A stretch of DNA of 51,688 nt from an uncultured Acidimicrobiales bacterium (GCA_937976305.1 CALJSB010000107.1:1-51688), one strand, 5' to 3'. Shown: positions 1 to 8,902, numbered from the stretch's first letter. The notes: a model not told the origin generated them from the letters alone. A program made the numbers and translations.

Positions 1-611
1 CCGTCGTGAATCTGAATCGGGGCCGACTCAACCAGCTCAGCCCACAATGATGCAGTCGGATGCACGATGATGATGGGCCGCCCGGCAGCATCCCAGCGTT
101 CGACGTCGCCCGGGTCGGACTTCATCCACGCCCACTGGCCGGCATGGGCGCACTGGGCCGCTTGCTTGCCCCATGACATCTGAACCGACGGGGTCACGGC
201 CACAACCAAACCGCTCGTGTCAGGCAAACGATCGGTTCGAACGACTTCATCGAGCTCGGTCGATTGAATCTGGAGTTTGGCGAGCGCCTTGGGAGCCTGA
301 TCGAGCGGGCCTGGCACAAACGCTCGCACCTCGGCACCATCCCGGGCCACCGTGACACCGTCGGGCTCCTGGGCTCGCTCCCACGCCGAGGCTCGGCCTC
401 GGCGAACGATCTTGCGAATGCGAGCCCCGTTCCAGGCCGACACCGCATCAAACCATGCGCCGCCCTCTTGGCTGCGCTCATCTTCCAACAGTCCGATGGT
501 GGCCAAGATTGCAGCGGCACAGATGGCCACGGTGGTCGGCGGATCAACCTTTTCAACCCGGGCGGCGAGCTGCAGCGCCAGCGGCGAAGCGGTCTCTTGG
601 TCAGCTGTCAC
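1..611 (-). CDS. PTH2-type peptidyl-tRNA hydrolase, C-terminally cut by window edge
   Basis: Partial gene; about 203 codons are visible from a GTG start at 611 and the 3' end lies outside the window. Near the visible C-terminus is WGKQAAQCAHAGQWAW, the GKxAAQxAHA signature of the PTH2 family, followed by a hydrophobic strand (RPIIIVH). PTH2 enzymes release tRNA from peptidyl-tRNA. Here the signature follows about 140 N-terminal residues instead of standing near the N-terminus, so this is the longer actinobacterial form with an extra N-terminal domain containing a conserved-looking PPTTVAICAAAA segment. A TAGAAC box (618-623) stands 6 bases before the GTG, compatible with leaderless transcription. 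Divergent from the next gene. The family call is fairly sure; the exact substrate is not shown by the sequence. Confidence 0.75.
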   Translation of the reverse strand, partial: MTADQETASPLALQLAARVEKVDPPTTVAICAAAILATIGLLEDERSQEGGAWFDAVSAWNGARIRKIVRRGRASAWERAQEPDGVTVARDGAEVRAFVPGPLDQAPKALAKLQIQSTELDEVVRTDRLPDTSGLVVAVTPSVQMSWGKQAAQCAHAGQWAWMKSDPGDVERWDAAGRPIIIVHPTASLWAELVESAPIQIHD

Positions 612-645
612 CGGCCCGTTCTACCCGGCGAATAGGCTCGACCGC

Positions 646-1365
646 ATCACCCCGCCGTCTTCCCCGATCGGATCCACCCCAGCCGTCGACCCTCACATCG
701 GCACTCTCAATGAGGGTTCGCTCCATGCTGCGCTGAAGGATCACTACGCCCAGCCCGGCGATCGCTTCGAGGTGCCGTTGCGTCGCTTCGTGATCGACAT
801 CGCTCGCCGTTGGGAAGAGCCAGGTGAGCTGTTCATCGAGATTCAAACGAGCTCGTTCGGATCGATGGGCAACAAGCTCGACCACATCCTCGGCGAGCAC
901 CGAGTGTTGCTGGTGCACCCGATCGCTGTGCGCACCCGCCTCGAGCGTGACGGCAACAAGCCTCGCTGGTCACCAAAGCGGGGCTCGATCTACTCGCTCT
1001 TCGAAGAGCTTGTGTCGATGCCGACGTTGCTTGATCACCCCAACTTGGCGCTCGACATCGTTCTGGTCGAGGTCACGAAACGGCAAGAGCACGACCCGAG
1101 AGCTCGTCGAGGACGCGGTGGTTGGCGCACGGTTGATCGCCGGCTCGAAGCGATTGTCGAGACGCACAGATTCGACGACGTCAGCGATCTGACCACGCTG
1201 CTCCCCGACAACCTTCCGCCAACGTTCACCACCGCCGACCTCGCGGCGTCGGGCCAGATGAGCCGCGACGAAGCCCAACGGCTCGCCTACTGCTTTCGAG
1301 CCGCCAACCTGTTCGACCAAGTCGGCCGAACCCGCAAAGGCATCGAATACCGCCTGAGTTCCTAG
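646..1365 (+). CDS. Conserved actinobacterial hypothetical protein (IGTLNEGSLH family), unusual start
   Basis: About 239 residues. Conserved-looking blocks are IGTLNEGSLHAALKDHYA at the N-terminus, FIEIQTSSFGSMGNKL, a VLLVHPIAV strand, WSPKRGS and a C-terminal FTTADLAASGQMSRDEAQRLAY segment resembling a winged helix. From memory this matches a common uncharacterised actinobacterial family; the IEIQT motif suggests a PD-(D/E)XK-like fold, which is only a guess. No ATG, GTG or TTG lies in frame between 535 and the conserved block at 697. The nearest canonical starts (523, 532) would run 80-89 bases into the divergent gene. A TAGGCT box at 633-638 is followed after 7 bases by ATC at 646, so an AUC leaderless start is the simplest reading. 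The reading frame is certain, the start is not. Confidence 0.7.
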   Translation: MTPPSSPIGSTPAVDPHIGTLNEGSLHAALKDHYAQPGDRFEVPLRRFVIDIARRWEEPGELFIEIQTSSFGSMGNKLDHILGEHRVLLVHPIAVRTRLERDGNKPRWSPKRGSIYSLFEELVSMPTLLDHPNLALDIVLVEVTKRQEHDPRARRGRGGWRTVDRRLEAIVETHRFDDVSDLTTLLPDNLPPTFTTADLAASGQMSRDEAQRLAYCFRAANLFDQVGRTRKGIEYRLSS

Positions 1366-1370
1366 GAGAG

Positions 1371-1500
1371 CCGATCGCGAGTAGCGGGGGGCGACAGCCG
1401 ACCCAATGCAATCGCAACGCGAAGCGAGGGACGAGCGAAGCCAGAAGGCTGACACCCGATCGCGAGTAGCGGGAGGCGACAGCCGACCCAATGTGATCGC
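1371..1500. repeat. Pair of 45-bp direct repeats between convergent genes
   Basis: Two 45-base units, 1371-1415 and 1456-1500, differ at about three positions and each begin CCGATCGCGAGTAGCGGG. They are separated by 40 bases containing short GCGAAG/GACGAGC motifs that recur at 1504-1520. The block fills the gap between two convergent genes. It has no coding potential and is probably an intergenic repeat family of this genome; a terminator role is possible but no strong hairpin with a T-tract is seen. Confidence 0.75.
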
Positions 1501-1528
1501 CGTCAGTTCGGCGAAGGGACGAGCCGAA

Positions 1529-3280
1529 CTACGGCAAGCTGATGATGGTGACGGCGCCGGTGTCGCCGTCGACCTCGATGGTGGCACCGTCTGGAATTCG
1601 CTTGGTGGCGTCGGTCGCCGACACCACACACGGAATACCGAGCTCACGACTCACGATGATGGCGTGGCTGAGCGGTGCGCCCACGTCGACCACAACACCA
1701 CCGGCCGGCACGAACAGCGGCGTCCACGACGGGTCGGTGATCGGGGCAACGAGGATGTCGCCCGGGTCGAGCGCTGTCGGGTCGTGCGAGTCAAGGACGA
1801 CTCGGGCGATGCCTTGATAGGTGCCCGGACAACCGGGCACGCCCTGCACGGTCTCGCCAGCTTCCACCAAGCTGATCTCGACGGCATCTCGGCGCGGGTA
1901 GCTCGACATGTCGGGTCGACCACCGTGGAACAGGAACGGCTCTTGTAGAGCAGCGACTTCTTCCATGAGTTGGGCCCGAGCCTCGAGCTCGCCGGTGAGC
2001 GCCTCCGGATTGTCGGGATAGGCCTTCAGCTCGGGTCGAGTCATGAGACCGAAGTCGTTGTGCTTCAGCATCGTGCCAGCGGCGACGCCGCGATGACCGA
2101 GCTCGTGCAGGGCCACTCTGAGCTCATGAACCAGCTTGATGTTGTTGGTCTTGGTGCGCTCACGGCCCGGCATGAACACTGTCGCCGCGTTCAGCGCAGC
2201 CATGAACTGGCCGTGTGTCTCTGGGTCGCCTTCAACCATGGCCGCGATCTCAGCACCGAGCGCCTCGCGCTCTTCGGCTCGAGCAGCGTTATTGAGTTTT
2301 GGAGCTTGCGCTTCGTCAGAGAGGCGCATGCGGTCGATCGCGGCGAGCGCCAAGTCAGGCTCGGTCTCCCATGTGGGCGAGCGCACCTCCCACTCGTTCG
2401 GGCCACGGCAGCCGTAGGCAAAGAGGAACTCGTCGAACTTGGCCAGGAAGGCGGCGGCGTCAGCGGAGTCGCTCGCTCGTAGTCGAGCATCAAGGCCTTC
2501 ATGGCCAGCGTCGAACATGGCCCCGAGGTCGGTCGATCCGGCAACAACTCGGCCGAGATCCCACATCGCCATCGACGGAGCAGCAGACTCGACATCGCCG
2601 AGCCCGGCCAGCAGCTTGAGTGTTGCTGTCGGCTGGCCGACGGCCTCGCACACCGCGGTGATGATGCCGATCGGGAGGGTCGCAAGGAACGAGATGAAGA
2701 TGTGTTCGGTGAAGAGCATCTCGAAGTGCTCATCAGCCAAGGCAAGGGTGCGGTCGACGAGCTCGCGATCCGACATCGCCTTGAGATCGGGCCGACGAGC
2801 TCGCAAATCGTTCATGAGTGTTTCGTGGGCCAGCACGTCTGGCAGATCGGGCGTGGTGAGCACCCAACCGAACGTCTCGCCGATCTTCTCGGTCAGCTCC
2901 GGACGATCGAAGCCATCTTTCACGATGAACTCTGGGACCCCGGGGGCGTCGCCGAAGAACGAATCGTCGATGTCTTTGGCCGTCATGCCTGGGGCCCGGT
3001 GACCAAGCATGCGAAGGGCACTGGCGTTCAAGTAGCCGTAGCCGCCCGTGACACCGAGAAACACACACTCGTCGTCTGGCAGCTCATCGGGGGTCATCAC
3101 ACCGATGCGGTAGTAGGCGTTACGGAAACCCATCTCGGAGCCACCGAGACCGTTCTCGTTCTGAAAATAGGAGAACGAGAAGGGGGCCACAGGGTCAGGA
3201 AAGACCTCGCCGATATTCGCCCGGGTATAGAAGTCCCATTCGGCACTCAGATCGGTCTCTACCAGCCACTTGTCGGCCAT
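1529..3280 (-). CDS. PEP-utilising enzyme mobile-domain protein without ATP-grasp domain
   Basis: 583 residues, ATG start preceded by a GGGGAG ribosome-binding site. The C-terminal ~85 residues form the swivelling phosphohistidine domain of PEP synthase, PPDK and rifampicin phosphotransferase: GDILVAPITDPSWTPLF, then GAPLSHAIIVSRELGIP with the phosphorylatable His at about residue 539. The first ~490 residues look alpha-helical and resemble the central region of rifampicin-phosphotransferase-like proteins; the N-terminal ATP-grasp domain that would load the histidine is absent. In the family such split proteins may act with a separate ATP-grasp subunit or as phosphotransfer partners. A full-length relative occurs at 34857-37061. 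Substrate unknown. Confidence 0.8.
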   Translation of the reverse strand: MADKWLVETDLSAEWDFYTRANIGEVFPDPVAPFSFSYFQNENGLGGSEMGFRNAYYRIGVMTPDELPDDECVFLGVTGGYGYLNASALRMLGHRAPGMTAKDIDDSFFGDAPGVPEFIVKDGFDRPELTEKIGETFGWVLTTPDLPDVLAHETLMNDLRARRPDLKAMSDRELVDRTLALADEHFEMLFTEHIFISFLATLPIGIITAVCEAVGQPTATLKLLAGLGDVESAAPSMAMWDLGRVVAGSTDLGAMFDAGHEGLDARLRASDSADAAAFLAKFDEFLFAYGCRGPNEWEVRSPTWETEPDLALAAIDRMRLSDEAQAPKLNNAARAEEREALGAEIAAMVEGDPETHGQFMAALNAATVFMPGRERTKTNNIKLVHELRVALHELGHRGVAAGTMLKHNDFGLMTRPELKAYPDNPEALTGELEARAQLMEEVAALQEPFLFHGGRPDMSSYPRRDAVEISLVEAGETVQGVPGCPGTYQGIARVVLDSHDPTALDPGDILVAPITDPSWTPLFVPAGGVVVDVGAPLSHAIIVSRELGIPCVVSATDATKRIPDGATIEVDGDTGAVTIISLP

Positions 3281-3385
3281 ATCAGCTCCCCTTTGATCGC
3301 CCTTCGAAGGTCCCGAAGGTGATCAGCAAGGTAGCCCATGATGTGACGCCGGACACAAGCGGCCGGGGACGCTCAAGAGGGAGCT

Positions 3386-4282
3386 CTAGGGCACGACTTC
3401 GACGGGGGTACCGGGCTCGACGATCGTTGACATCTCGAGCAACACATTGTTGTCGATTCGGATGCAGCCGAGCGAGACCGCGCTGCCCAACACTGAGTTG
3501 TCGCGGGTGCCGTGCAGGGCCACCACCGCTTCGCCGCCGTTGATCTCGTCGATCACTTCAGAGTAGGACGACAGTGCGAACACCCAGGGCCCGTACACCG
3601 ACGCTGGATCCCACGGGAACGAATCGCGGATGTAGTACGAGCCGGTCGGTGTCGGTGTGCGGTCGGTGCCAACGGCGACCCTGGTGTCGATCACAATGTC
3701 GTCGCCATCCCACACGACCACGGAGCGATCCGAAAGGTCGATCAGCACTCGCGTTGTGACGTCGTTGAGCACGACCTCAGCCCGCGGGATCCAGCCTTCG
3801 GTGCCGTTTGGCCGAACCGGTACTTGAATTTTGAGCCACTCGGTGCCGTCGTCAGCGGTGAGCTCTTCGAGCACGAGGAAGTGCCGGAGCGAGCCGAACT
3901 CGGTTGGCACCGCGAGCTGCCACGTTGGGTCGGTGGCAGCATCAGGCTCGGCCCACACAGCAACGGCACCCTCTTCGATGAGGGCGGTTGCGTTCAGCGT
4001 CGTCGGAATCTCGACCGACTGCGGCAAACCGGGAACCACGAGCGTGCTCGTGGGAGCATCGTCTACCTCAACCTCGACAACGTCGATCTCTTCGTCGTCG
4101 GTGACAACAGGCAACGCAAGCTCGCCGTCGCTGACTCCGCCCTGGTCCGCTGCCGACTCGACGGTTGCATCGCCCGAACCGCCGCACGCAGAAGCGACCA
4201 TTGCCATCGCAATGACCAGGATCAGAACTCGAACTGGGAGCAGAACGGGGGAACGGCCTACTCTCGCCGCCACGGATTGCAT
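3386..4282 (-). CDS. L,D-transpeptidase (YkuD) lipoprotein
   Basis: 298 residues. The N-terminus has a positively charged stretch, a hydrophobic helix and a lipobox ending VASAC (Cys33), so it is exported and lipid-anchored. An acidic linker follows, then an SH3-like segment (about residues 100-160, with WLKIQVPVRPNGTEGWIPR). The C-terminal YkuD domain carries HGTRDNSVLGSAVSLGCIRI with catalytic His about 257 and Cys about 273. Such enzymes form 3-3 peptidoglycan cross-links, as is usual in actinobacteria. The ATG at 4282 follows a TAGTCT box by 6 bases. Monocistronic and divergent from the acyl-CoA ligase. Confidence 0.9.
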   Translation of the reverse strand: MQSVAARVGRSPVLLPVRVLILVIAMAMVASACGGSGDATVESAADQGGVSDGELALPVVTDDEEIDVVEVEVDDAPTSTLVVPGLPQSVEIPTTLNATALIEEGAVAVWAEPDAATDPTWQLAVPTEFGSLRHFLVLEELTADDGTEWLKIQVPVRPNGTEGWIPRAEVVLNDVTTRVLIDLSDRSVVVWDGDDIVIDTRVAVGTDRTPTPTGSYYIRDSFPWDPASVYGPWVFALSSYSEVIDEINGGEAVVALHGTRDNSVLGSAVSLGCIRIDNNVLLEMSTIVEPGTPVEVVP

Positions 4283-4288
4283 CTGGAC

Positions 4289-4294
4289 AGACTA
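4289..4294 (-). promoter_or_regulatory. Leaderless -10 box (TAGTCT) of the L,D-transpeptidase
   Basis: TAGTCT on the minus strand lies 6 bases upstream of the ATG at 4282, so transcription would begin at or next to the start codon. The identical box and spacing precede the Fur-family gene at 25149. No convincing -35 is visible. Confidence 0.5.
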
Positions 4295-4398
4295 ATTGAG
4301 GCTGACGACCGATGATCACACGCACCGCGTTTACGGGGTCACAAATTTTTCCGAGACCGCACTGTTCACCGGGTTCACGCGTTCATGAATAGGCCAGC

Positions 4399-6012
4399 AT
4401 GACTACGGCATGGGGGCGCGTTTGCTCGGTGGCTGAGCAGCGGCCAGATGCGATTGCGATCGTCGACGACGACGCGTCGCCCACCACGTACCAACAACTG
4501 GTCGCAACGGCTGAGCACGCCGCATCTGGGCTCGCCACGCTCGGCCTCCAGCCTGGCGACACCATCGGCGCCTTTCATCCCAACCGCTCGACCTGGTTGA
4601 TGCTGTGGCTTGCCGCCGCACGTCAGGGCATCAACGTCGTCGGACTCAACACGCGCTTTCGCACCGCCGAGTTGAACCACTTGCTGGGAGTTGCTGGCAT
4701 CGACGTCGTGCTGGTTCCCGACCAGTTCCTCAACATCGACCCCATCGCTCTCTTTGGTGGCCTCGACACCCCACCTCGGCTGATCGTCGAGAACATCTCC
4801 GGCGAGGCAACACCTGCCACGGGTCCAGCCAACCAACACCAGCCCGACGATGCCGCCAGCCTGAACATCTCGTGGACTGAGCTCATCAGCGCCGCGCCGC
4901 TGCCAGATCCTCCACCGGCCGAACTCAGCCATCTCACGATCGGTTTCACCACGAGCGGCACCACCGGCTTCCCGAAGGTGGCGTGTCACACTCAAGCGTC
5001 AACGCTCCACCATGCGGACGCGGTCGTCGAAGCGTTCGGTGTCTCCGAAGCAACCGTCGCCCTTGTTGCTCTACCCCTCTGCGGCACGTTCGGGTTCATG
5101 AGTGCCCTCCCGGTGCTGCTGGCCGGCGGCACCGTGGTGCTCACCGAGACCTGGAACCCCGGCCGGGCCGCTCGCATGATCGACCAACACGGCGTCACCT
5201 TCTGTAACGGATCTGACGCCATGCTGCTCGATGTGGTCGACCATCCAGATTTCAACGTCGACACCACATGGACCACGGGCGTATTCGCCGACTTCACAAA
5301 CAACGGAGCCGAGTGCATTCAACGCACGACCGAACGAACCAAGGGCCGGCTCCGCCTCGTCGGCACCTACGGCTCATCCGAGGGATTCGCGTTGATGTGC
5401 CACTGGCCTCGATACGGGTCGATCGACGACCGCTCGCGCAACGGCGGTCCGCTGGTCGGGGCCGGCTACCAGGTGCGGGTCTGCCACCCCGAAACCGACG
5501 GGCCACTCCCCCACGGTGAACAGGGCGAGCTGCAGTTCAAGGGCGCCAACTTCATCGATGGCTATCTCGGCAATCCTGCAGCGACCGAGGCCGCCTTCAC
5601 CGATGGCTGGTTTCGATCGGGCGACCTCGGCTACGCCATCGACGACTCGACGTTCGTCTACCTGGCTCGGCTGGGCGACTCGCTCCGCCTGCGAGGCTTT
5701 CTGTGCGATCCATCCGAGATCGAACACCACCTCGAAGCTCACCCCTCGATCAACCGAGCCCAAGTCGTCGGTGCCAACCGACCCGGCGTCGGCGATGTCG
5801 CTGTTGCCTTTGTGATTCTCTCGGGAGAGGCAACCGAAGAGGGCATCCACGAGGAACTCAGTGCACACTGTGCCGCCGGCCTCGCCAACTACAAACAGCC
5901 GGAGCGAGTCGTGATTGTCGATTCGTTTCCGGTCACGGATGGCCCGAACGGCATCAAAGTGCGCAAGGTCGACTTGCGAGCCACTGCCCAAGCCCTGATC
6001 GACCACAACTGA
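4399..6012 (+). CDS. AMP-binding acyl-CoA ligase
   Basis: 537 residues, adenylate-forming (ANL) superfamily. The phosphate-binding loop TIGFTTSGTTGFPKVACH is at about 180-197; the YGSSEGF motif and the hinge GWFRSGDLGYAID, a variant of the GDL/D loop, follow. The C-terminal catalytic lysine is in GPNGIKVRKVDLR (Lys about 520). These enzymes activate a carboxylic acid as an acyl adenylate and transfer it to CoA. The loop has V-A-C-H after the lysine where most members have V-x-x-T/S-H. A phosphatase gene follows 17 bases after the stop and is probably co-transcribed. Substrate cannot be read from sequence; a fatty or aromatic acid is likely. Confidence 0.9.
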   Translation: MTTAWGRVCSVAEQRPDAIAIVDDDASPTTYQQLVATAEHAASGLATLGLQPGDTIGAFHPNRSTWLMLWLAAARQGINVVGLNTRFRTAELNHLLGVAGIDVVLVPDQFLNIDPIALFGGLDTPPRLIVENISGEATPATGPANQHQPDDAASLNISWTELISAAPLPDPPPAELSHLTIGFTTSGTTGFPKVACHTQASTLHHADAVVEAFGVSEATVALVALPLCGTFGFMSALPVLLAGGTVVLTETWNPGRAARMIDQHGVTFCNGSDAMLLDVVDHPDFNVDTTWTTGVFADFTNNGAECIQRTTERTKGRLRLVGTYGSSEGFALMCHWPRYGSIDDRSRNGGPLVGAGYQVRVCHPETDGPLPHGEQGELQFKGANFIDGYLGNPAATEAAFTDGWFRSGDLGYAIDDSTFVYLARLGDSLRLRGFLCDPSEIEHHLEAHPSINRAQVVGANRPGVGDVAVAFVILSGEATEEGIHEELSAHCAAGLANYKQPERVVIVDSFPVTDGPNGIKVRKVDLRATAQALIDHN

Positions 6013-6029
6013 CCGACGGAGAACATCAC

Positions 6030-6794
6030 ATGACCGAAGCACCCGGAGCCCTCATCCAAATGGATGGCTCGCTCAACTTGCGAGACCTCGGCGGCTGGCC
6101 AACGGCATCGGGAGGTTCGATTCGCTCTGGAGTGCTCTTTCGATCTGACCGGTTGAGCGACCTCACCGAAGCCGACCTCTCGCGCCACGATGATCTCGGC
6201 ATTCGGACCGTGATTGATCTTCGCTACGAGAGCGAGGTGGCCGAGCACCCGAGTCGGCTGTGGTCAGTGGTCGACAACCACGTTGAGATTCCGATGGGTG
6301 GCGGGGCAGCTGATCAGAAGTCGTTTCTCGATCGAGCGTTCTCCGGCGAGATGGACGGCATTGACGCCACGTGGGTCGGCGAGGCGTACATCGAAATGCT
6401 GACCGAGCACGCATCTGATTTTGGCCGTGCCGTGTCGACCGCAATCGATGCTGCGCCAGCTCTCTTTCACTGCACGGCGGGCAAGGACCGCACGGGCCTG
6501 TTTGCGATGCTGGTGCTCTCCGCCTGCGATGTGTCGCGCGATGACATTCTTCGTGACTTCGACCTGTCGAATGAGTACCGAGCCGAGAAGCGCATCGCCG
6601 CGCTGGCCCCGACCTTTGCCGAGAAGGGGCTCGACGTCGAGAACTTCCGTGCTGCGCTCGGAGCGCCCCGTCCGTCGATGGAAATGGCCTTCGACTTCCT
6701 CGATGCCGAACACGGTGGGCCGGTCAACTACTTGCAGTCAGTCGCAGGGCTTGGCGAAGACGGCATCGCCGCCATTCGTGTGCTCCTGGCCTGA
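6030..6794 (+). CDS. DSP-like tyrosine/serine protein phosphatase
   Basis: 254 residues starting at ATG 6030. The cysteine-phosphatase P-loop HCTAGKDRTG has catalytic Cys148 and Arg154. The N-terminal NLRDLGGWPT and VLFRSDRLSDL blocks are characteristic of the MptpB-like family, which dephosphorylates phosphotyrosine, phosphoserine and in some cases phosphoinositides. No signal peptide, so cytoplasmic unless exported by another route. It follows the acyl-CoA ligase by 17 bases, suggesting one transcript. It ends 12 bases before the stop of the convergent SalK-like gene. Confidence 0.9.
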   Translation: MTEAPGALIQMDGSLNLRDLGGWPTASGGSIRSGVLFRSDRLSDLTEADLSRHDDLGIRTVIDLRYESEVAEHPSRLWSVVDNHVEIPMGGGAADQKSFLDRAFSGEMDGIDATWVGEAYIEMLTEHASDFGRAVSTAIDAAPALFHCTAGKDRTGLFAMLVLSACDVSRDDILRDFDLSNEYRAEKRIAALAPTFAEKGLDVENFRAALGAPRPSMEMAFDFLDAEHGGPVNYLQSVAGLGEDGIAAIRVLLA

Positions 6795-6806
6795 GGTCAG
6801 CGCCAG

Positions 6807-7541
6807 CTAGGCCGTCACTGATGCGAGGATCGCAGCGGATGTGTCGACGATGGATGTGCCAGCAGCCTCGTCGAGACCCGCGTAGGCGGGCACGAGCATC
6901 TGTGAGGTGAGGGCTTCTGCTGCGTCGTGCATCGCCTCACCGTCTGCCGGCACGTCGACTGATTCGTGGCCGAAGGTCTGCACATCGTCTGGCCGCTTGA
7001 TGGCGTGGGCCTGGGCGGCCGAGAGTCCGCTGGCGAGCACGGCCATGAGGTGGGCACTCCCCCTGAGCTCGCGCAACACGGCGGTGTTTTGCATGGCTCG
7101 TCCCGTTGCGTCTTCGACCTTCGTTTCGGCGGCGATTCCGGCAAACAACGACAGCCCCGCCGGATCAGCGGCCGCGATCACCTGCTCGGCCGCGGCGTTA
7201 TAGGCGTCGAGCCCTTCGACGTCGCCGAGGTGGGCTCGACCAAAGTCGGCGCAGCACTCCATGTAGCGAGTGCCGGCGTCACGTGGCGCCATCACCTCGC
7301 GCGCACTGCCCCAGATCTTGTTGATCAAACCCGAACTGAAGTAGCCAAAGGCCGATTGAACGACGGGTGACTCGACATCGCCCAACACTCCGCCCCGTCC
7401 GAGCACGTACCAACGGAACCCATCGAGACCGAGCTCCTTCCCCGTCGCCAAGGTCGCCGGGTCGAAGTAAAACTGCGCTCCGCTCGTATTCACTGCCTCC
7501 TTGGAGGCTTCAATGATTGCAAGGGCCTGATCGTTCGACAT
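6807..7541 (-). CDS. SCO6745/SalK-like family protein
   Basis: 244 residues, all-alpha in appearance. The order of motifs (YFDPATLATGKELGLDGFRWYVLGRGGVLG, then a VVQSAFGYFSSGLINKIW helix) matches the actinobacterial SCO6745/SalK-type family, often annotated as helix-turn-helix-like although no clear DNA-binding motif is visible. Function unproven. It lies 19 bases downstream of the thioesterase gene and is probably in the same operon. Confidence 0.65.
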   Translation of the reverse strand: MSNDQALAIIEASKEAVNTSGAQFYFDPATLATGKELGLDGFRWYVLGRGGVLGDVESPVVQSAFGYFSSGLINKIWGSAREVMAPRDAGTRYMECCADFGRAHLGDVEGLDAYNAAAEQVIAAADPAGLSLFAGIAAETKVEDATGRAMQNTAVLRELRGSAHLMAVLASGLSAAQAHAIKRPDDVQTFGHESVDVPADGEAMHDAAEALTSQMLVPAYAGLDEAAGTSIVDTSAAILASVTA

Positions 7542-7560
7542 CAGGCGAGCCTGCCACGGG

Positions 7561-8412
7561 TCAGAGCAGCAGTGCGAGTTGGCGAGATTGAGCCACGAGC
7601 TTGCCCGTCGAATCCCACAACTCGCCGTTCTCGATCAGCATGCCGTTGTGCAGATCGGTGGTTGAGAACCGGGCTCGGATCCAGCCTGGCTCGGGCCGAC
7701 GGCGCACGTGCACCGTGAGTTCAAGCGTCGGCACCCAGCCGACCCGGCCGAGCAGGCTGAACAGCGACGGCGGGAAGGCATCACCGAAGAGCACGAGTCC
7801 AAGGGTGTCGGCCGGGCGTCCGTCGGCGAAACGAATCCATCCGCTGACCTCGGCGTGGTCGGAGGCTCCGGCAGCCGCCCACTTGGGGTCGAGACGGATG
7901 TCGAGCCGCGACATGATCGGAAGATCGACTCCCTGCTCGAGCCCCACCCGGCTGACGCAGTCGTCCGGCGGCGGCAAATCGACGGGCGGGAGATCGAGAC
8001 TGTGGTTGATCTCGCTCGACGACTCAGCCGAAAGATCGCCGAAGGCAGCCACGACCTGCAGCCGCTGCTTGTCACCCTGATGGAGTTGACCGGTCACCGT
8101 GGTCGAACGGCGACCCGGCCGAATCAGTTGGGTCTCGACGACGCCGCCGGTTGCTCCAGAGCCGGGACGGAGAAAGTGGGTGGTGACGCTCAACGGGTCG
8201 GGCTGGCCCGCCGTGTGGCGCATGGCCTGCAAACTGGTGGCCGTGAGATACCCGCCGTTGGGGTTCTCACCGATGTTCCATTTGTCGGAGATCTCGACGT
8301 CGAACGACGTGTTCGCCTGCGCCTGAGCGCTCGCAGCACCGCTCGTGGGGCGCGCCATCGTTTCCTGATCGAACTCATAAACAGAATTGGACTCGGGCGT
8401 TGACGCAGTCAC
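7561..8412 (-). CDS. Acyl-CoA thioesterase, double hot-dog fold
   Basis: 283 residues from a GTG at 8412. The N-terminal block YEFDQETMARPTSG followed by WNIGENPNGGYL is characteristic of the TesB-like actinobacterial thioesterase family, where the segment before PNGGYL is conserved; this favours the GTG over the internal ATG at 8358. The second half repeats the hot-dog fold (VRRRPEPGWIRARFSTTDLHNGMLIENGELWDSTGKLVAQSRQ). It would hydrolyse acyl-CoA to free acid and CoA in the cytoplasm. Context: 49 bases downstream of a small membrane protein and 19 bases upstream of the SalK-like gene. Confidence 0.85.
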   Translation of the reverse strand: MTASTPESNSVYEFDQETMARPTSGAASAQAQANTSFDVEISDKWNIGENPNGGYLTATSLQAMRHTAGQPDPLSVTTHFLRPGSGATGGVVETQLIRPGRRSTTVTGQLHQGDKQRLQVVAAFGDLSAESSSEINHSLDLPPVDLPPPDDCVSRVGLEQGVDLPIMSRLDIRLDPKWAAAGASDHAEVSGWIRFADGRPADTLGLVLFGDAFPPSLFSLLGRVGWVPTLELTVHVRRRPEPGWIRARFSTTDLHNGMLIENGELWDSTGKLVAQSRQLALLL

Positions 8413-8461
8413 GGGTCGTGACTGTATGGCCGTCAAGCGACGGGCGGTAGTTCGCGAGCGC

Positions 8462-8902
8462 TCAGGTGATCCAGAGAATCCAGCCAGCCACAACAAGCCG
8501 GGCTGACCACATCAAGGTGCGGATGAGATCGACTCGCAGCAGGCGCTGATGGAGGTCGGCGTCGAACTGATCGACGAGTTGTCCGTGGATGGGCGCAGCG
8601 CCAAACGCGGTGATCGCGAGGACCAGCCCAACGAGCACGATGCCGGCGATCGACAACGTTCGTTGCTGACCGGCCGCTGCTGCGAGCAACAAGCCCACGG
8701 CCGTCAACACCTCGATGCCCCACGGCAGCGCCAGAAGCGCCGTGATGCGCGACATGTGGGCTTCTTGAAAAGGTCGATAGGGCTCGTTGACCAGAGCGAA
8801 CAGCGGGTAGTGGACAACATGGATGGTCCACATCAGCCCGACCATGAAGCCGGTGGCTCCGAAGTGAATGATCGCGAGCTTGTCGAAGTCGATGCCGAAC
8901 AC
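8462..8902 (-). CDS. Small four-helix membrane protein
   Basis: 146 residues from a GTG start. Four hydrophobic segments can be seen (about 8-30, 54-74, 82-102 and 127-145) with the polar motif HVVHYPLFALV after the first. The pattern resembles DUF1772-like or copper-resistance-associated small membrane proteins, but the match is loose. Probably first gene of the run with the thioesterase and SalK-like genes. Function unknown. Confidence 0.65.
   Translation of the reverse strand: MFGIDFDKLAIIHFGATGFMVGLMWTIHVVHYPLFALVNEPYRPFQEAHMSRITALLALPWGIEVLTAVGLLLAAAAGQQRTLSIAGIVLVGLVLAITAFGAAPIHGQLVDQFDADLHQRLLRVDLIRTLMWSARLVVAGWILWIT

Noticed and set aside
1366..1520. CRISPR array
   Set aside because: Only two 45-base units, with a spacer that itself holds internal repeats; no cas genes and no further units. 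No CRISPR array is seen anywhere in the window.
4375..4995. 206-codon open frame on the minus strand
   Set aside because: Antisense to the first part of the acyl-CoA ligase, which has clear motifs.
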